Of a DNA stretch of 9,783 bases, positions 7,097-9,783 are shown one piece after another. The notes under the pieces are model-generated. The model was not told the origin of the DNA. It made no database searches and saw only the letters and a program-made list of their open reading frames with translations. Position 1 is the stretch's first letter, and each line of letters begins with the position of its first letter. This DNA is from an uncultured Janibacter sp. (GTDB lineage Bacteria > Actinomycetota > Actinomycetes > Actinomycetales > Dermatophilaceae), in NCBI GenBank assembly GCA_946222495.1, contig CAMICF010000103.1:1-9783 (forward strand), written 5' to 3'. Both the position numbers and the translations under genes were made by a program.

Positions 7097-7102
7097 TAGA
7101 CT
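7097..7102 (+). promoter_or_regulatory. -10 box TAGACT of dxs
   Basis: TAGACT at 7097-7102 is identical to the box in front of the KimA-like gene. Here it lies 31 bases ahead of the start codon, so the transcript would have a leader of about 24 bases carrying the ribosome binding site GGAAGGAA at 7120-7127. It sits in the 80-bp gap after the hypothetical gene. No -35 hexamer is evident, and read-through from the hypothetical gene is also possible. Confidence 0.55.
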
Positions 7103-7133
7103 CGAGCGGTCCCCACACCGGAAGGAAGCCAGC

Positions 7134-8996
7134 GTGGCAGTCCTCGAGACGATCACCTCTCCAGCCGACCTCAAGCGGCTCCCTGCCGCGCAGCTGGCGA
7201 CGCTCGCGGAGGAGATCCGGGCCTTCCTCGTCGCGGAGGTCTCCCGCAGCGGCGGGCACCTCGGCCCCAACCTCGGGGTCGTCGAGCTGACGATGGCGAT
7301 CCACCGGGTCTTCGACTCCCCGCAGGACTCCGTCGTCTTCGACACGGGGCACCAGTCCTACGTGCACAAGCTGCTCACCGGCCGGCAGGACTTCGCGGGT
7401 CTGCGCACGCGCGACGGCCTGTCCGGCTACCCGAGCCGGGCCGAGTCCCCGCACGACATCGTGGAGAACAGCCACGCCTCGACCTCGCTGTCGTGGGCCG
7501 AGGGCATCGCCCGCGGCTACCGGCTCCGGGGCGAGGACCGGCACGCGGTCGCGGTCATCGGTGACGGCGCGCTCACCGGCGGCATGGCCTGGGAGGCGCT
7601 GAACAACATCGCCGCCAACAAGGACCTCCCGCTCGTCATCGTCGTCAACGACAACGAGCGCTCCTACGCCCCGACGATCGGCGGGCTCGCCGACCACTTG
7701 GCGATGCTGCGCACCAACCGTCAGTACGAGCAGGTCCTCGACTGGGGCAAGGACAAGCTGACGCGGACCCCGGTCGTCGGCCGTGCCGTCTACCAGGCCT
7801 TCCACTCGCTGAAGAAGGGCGCGAAGGACTTCTGGGCGCCGCAGGGGATGTTCGAGGACCTCGGCATCAAGTACCTCGGCCCGGTCGACGGGCACGACGA
7901 GGCGAGCGTCGAGCAGGCGCTGCGCCGTGCGCGGGCCTTCGGCGGTCCGGTGCTCGTCCACTGCATCACCCAGAAGGGGCGCGGCTACGAGCACGCCGTC
8001 GGCGACGTCGCCGACCAGTTCCACACCGTCGGCAAGATCAACCCGGAGACCGGCCTGCCGCTGGAGATCGCCGGCCGCTCGTGGACGGACGAGTTCAGTG
8101 ACGAGATGCTCGCGCTCGGCGCCGAGCGCAAGGACATCGTCGCCATCGCCGCGGCGATGATGATGCCGGTCGGGCTGCAGCCCTTCGCCGATGCCCATCC
8201 CGAGCGGATCGTCGACGTCGGCATCGCCGAGCAGCACGCGACGACGATGGCGTCCGGCCTCGCCTTCTCCGGCGCCCACCCGGTCATCGCGATCTACGCG
8301 ACCTTCCTCAACCGCGCCTTCGACCAGCTCCTCATGGACTGCGCGATGCACCGCGCGGGCGTGACCTTCGTCCTCGACCGGGCCGGCGTCACCGGGCCGG
8401 ATGGCGCCAGCCACCATGGCATGTGGGACATGTCCCTCGTCTCGATCGTGCCCGGTCTGCGTCTGGCCGCACCCCGCGACGGGCAGCAGATCCGGCGCGC
8501 GCTGCGCGAGGCGGTCGACGTCGACGACGGCCCGACCGTGATCCGCTTCCCGAAGGGGAGCGTCGCCGAGCCGCTCGAGGCGACCGGGACGGTCGAGGGC
8601 CTCGAGGTCCTCGCCGGCGACCCGGCCGTCGACCCCGAGGTGCTCGTCGTCTCCGTCGGCGCCATGGCCGGGACCGCGACGACCGTTGCGGAAAAGCTTG
8701 CGGCAGAGGGACACTCAACCCTCGTCGTCGACCCGCGCTGGGTCCTGCCCGTGCCGGAGGGCGTCATCGCGCTCGCCCGCCGGGCCGGCCGCGTCGCGGT
8801 GATCGAGGACAACTCCATCGCCGGGGGCATCGGCGCCGAGATCTCCCGTGCCCTGGACGACGCCGGGGTGGGGGTCCCGGTGCACCGCTTCGGCCTGCCC
8901 AAGGAGTTCATCCAGCACGCCTCTCGCGGGCAGGTCCTCGAGTCCGTCGGGCTCGCCCCGGAGCCGATCGTCGAGCGGTTGCGCACGCACCTCTGA
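7134..8996 (+). CDS. dxs: 1-deoxy-D-xylulose-5-phosphate synthase
   Basis: This cytosolic thiamine-diphosphate enzyme condenses pyruvate with glyceraldehyde 3-phosphate to make 1-deoxyxylulose 5-phosphate, the entry step of the MEP pathway to isoprenoids, quinones and carotenoids. At 620 aa it has the family's normal length. The ThDP/Mg site runs from GDGALTGG (143-150) to NDN (172-174). H42 in SGGHLGPNLG corresponds to a conserved active-site histidine, E366 in GIAEQHA is the glutamate that activates the thiamine, and DRAG (415-418) contains the arginine used for phosphate binding. The C-terminal transketolase domain includes RFPKGS and the ending HASRGQVLESVGL. GTG 7134 is the start because GGAAGGAA lies six bases upstream and MAVLETITSPADLKRL is the expected N-terminus. 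The frame remains open upstream to 6615 only as a shadow of the preceding gene. Codons 518-528 are unusually AT-ending for this gene. The gene converges with a PucR-type gene. Confidence 0.98.
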   Translation: MAVLETITSPADLKRLPAAQLATLAEEIRAFLVAEVSRSGGHLGPNLGVVELTMAIHRVFDSPQDSVVFDTGHQSYVHKLLTGRQDFAGLRTRDGLSGYPSRAESPHDIVENSHASTSLSWAEGIARGYRLRGEDRHAVAVIGDGALTGGMAWEALNNIAANKDLPLVIVVNDNERSYAPTIGGLADHLAMLRTNRQYEQVLDWGKDKLTRTPVVGRAVYQAFHSLKKGAKDFWAPQGMFEDLGIKYLGPVDGHDEASVEQALRRARAFGGPVLVHCITQKGRGYEHAVGDVADQFHTVGKINPETGLPLEIAGRSWTDEFSDEMLALGAERKDIVAIAAAMMMPVGLQPFADAHPERIVDVGIAEQHATTMASGLAFSGAHPVIAIYATFLNRAFDQLLMDCAMHRAGVTFVLDRAGVTGPDGASHHGMWDMSLVSIVPGLRLAAPRDGQQIRRALREAVDVDDGPTVIRFPKGSVAEPLEATGTVEGLEVLAGDPAVDPEVLVVSVGAMAGTATTVAEKLAAEGHSTLVVDPRWVLPVPEGVIALARRAGRVAVIEDNSIAGGIGAEISRALDDAGVGVPVHRFGLPKEFIQHASRGQVLESVGLAPEPIVERLRTHL

Positions 8997-9023
8997 GTCA
9001 TCTCCACCCGGAGTCGGTGGCGG

Positions 9024-9049
9024 CCCCCTGCGTCTCTGGCGTCAGGGGG
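9024..9049. terminator. Candidate bidirectional terminator hairpin between dxs and the pucR-like gene
   Basis: CCCCCTG at 9024-9030 pairs with CAGGGGG at 9043-9049, a 7-bp GC-rich stem around a 12-base loop, with a possible additional G-U pair on the plus strand. It lies 28 bases after the dxs stop and includes the stop codon of the convergent gene (9042-9044). A smaller hairpin, CCACC 9004-9008 with GGTGG 9016-9020, precedes it. No T-tract follows in either direction and the loop is long, so the assignment is moderate. Confidence 0.45.
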
Positions 9050-9783
9050 TGAGGAGGCGGCGCAGCCGGAGGGCCAGCTGGATCTCCAGGGCCCGGTCCG
9101 GGTGCTGCCAGTCATCACCGAGCAGCGCCGCCACGCGCCCGAGACGCTGCGCGACGGTGTTGACGTGGACGTGGAACTCGCTCGCCGCGTGCCGTGGGCT
9201 GGACCCCGCGGCGAAGTAGGCCGCGAGCGTGCCCACGAGGTCGCTCCCACGATCGCGGTCGTAGGCGAGGACCGGCCCGAGGACCGTGGTGACGTACTCC
9301 CGCACGTCCGGGTCCGAGCCGACGATGAGGCCGGCGAATCCGAGCTCGGTGGCCGCCGCGCCGGAACCGGTCCCTCCCAGCGCGATGAGGGCGCCGACGG
9401 TGCGGGTGCCCTCCTCGTGGGCGGCCGGCAGGTCGTCCACGTCGGTGACCGGCCCGGCCCCACCGACGGTGACGCGGGGGCCGCGGGTGACCCGATCGGC
9501 CAGAGATCCGGCCAAGGCGTCCGGGTCGTCGCCGGGGACGAGGGCGACGATCTCGTCCTCGTGCGTCCCGACGAGGGCGCCCTCACCCAGGGCCGTGCTC
9601 ACGGTGAGGGCGAGCGCGCGGTGCTGCGCCGGCCGCCGCCGCTGACGACGAGCAGGCACAGGGGTCGACGCGGGTCGAGACCGGCCTCGCGCAGGTACCC
9701 GGTGCGGTCGTCGTGGCTGCCACGCGCACCGATGAGGTCGGCGACGATGCGGTTGCGTGCCGTCTGCCTCGCCTCGTCCGCCT
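9042..9783 (-). pseudogene. PucR/CdaR-family transcriptional regulator, frameshifted and cut by the window edge
   Basis: The C-terminal 200 or so residues (frame ending at TGA 9042-9044) finish in a PucR-type helix-turn-helix. They contain VGTLAAYFAAGSSPRHAASE, then HVHVNTVAQRLGRVAALLG, and end LEIQLALRLRRLL. Upstream, the family-like sequence is in another frame: from 9781 it reads RNRIVADLIGARG, then YLREAGLDPRRPLCLLVVSG, typical of the CdaR GGDEF-like domain before the HTH. That frame meets TGA at 9599-9601. Codons ending in G or C dominate in the first frame down to about 9640 and in the second frame from about 9625 onward, so one base appears to be missing around 9606-9650, near a GGC-repeat tract. 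A GTG at 9659 opens the second frame, but the residues after it (PARRQRRRPAQ) are not family-like, so I do not regard it as a true start. Sequencing error, real pseudogene or -1 recoding are all possible. The target genes and effector are unknown; the N-terminus is outside the window. Confidence 0.8.

Noticed and set aside
6615..7133. Possible N-terminal extension of Dxs
   Set aside because: This stretch is a shadow frame of the 146-aa gene; Dxs has a good ribosome binding site and a normal N-terminus at GTG 7134.
9042..9659. Intact 205-aa regulator starting at GTG 9659
   Set aside because: The first residues are not family-like, and the preceding part of the domain is visible in another frame right up to this point, so a frameshifted longer gene explains the data better.

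Overview
The window is chromosomal DNA from a high-GC actinobacterium. Almost every real gene has G or C at the third codon position, starts are often GTG, three promoters carry a TAGA-type -10 box, and two of the genes look leaderless. The gene order (TrkA-type regulator, APC-type transporter, TRAM-domain RNA methyltransferase, aconitase, dxs) matches a block I recall as conserved in many actinobacteria. The protein sequences suggest the Intrasporangiaceae/Micrococcales side, but I cannot fix a genus without a search.

Layout: (1) 1-202, minus strand, is the N-terminal 67 codons of a TrkA-type NAD-binding K+ transport regulator that runs off the left edge. (2) 250-2256, plus, is a 668-aa APC-fold transporter. 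Databases would probably call it an amino acid permease, but it closely resembles the Bacillus subtilis K+ importer KimA and keeps the K+-site residues. It is divergent from trkA and its -10 box sits exactly where a leaderless mRNA would require. (3) 2253-3605, plus, is a TrmA/RlmD-type RNA m5U methyltransferase with TRAM domain, coupled to the transporter by an ATGA overlap. (4) 3725-6526, plus, is aconitase (acnA), preceded by an extended -10 promoter overlapped by a perfect 20-bp palindrome and followed by a strong hairpin. (5) 6613-7053, plus, is a 146-aa hypothetical protein, apparently leaderless. (6) 7134-8996, plus, is dxs, the first enzyme of the MEP isoprenoid pathway, with its own promoter. 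(7) 9042-9783, minus, is a PucR/CdaR-type regulator that converges on dxs. It is interrupted by a one-base frameshift and runs off the right edge.

The genes are mainly housekeeping: K+ homeostasis (trkA with the KimA-like importer), RNA modification, the TCA cycle and isoprenoid precursor synthesis. I found no CRISPR array, tRNA, rRNA, insertion sequence, phage or toxin/defence module, and nothing that amounts to a new multi-gene system. The points most worth a second look are the KimA-type identity of the permease, the palindromic operator in front of acnA, and the frameshifted PucR gene.
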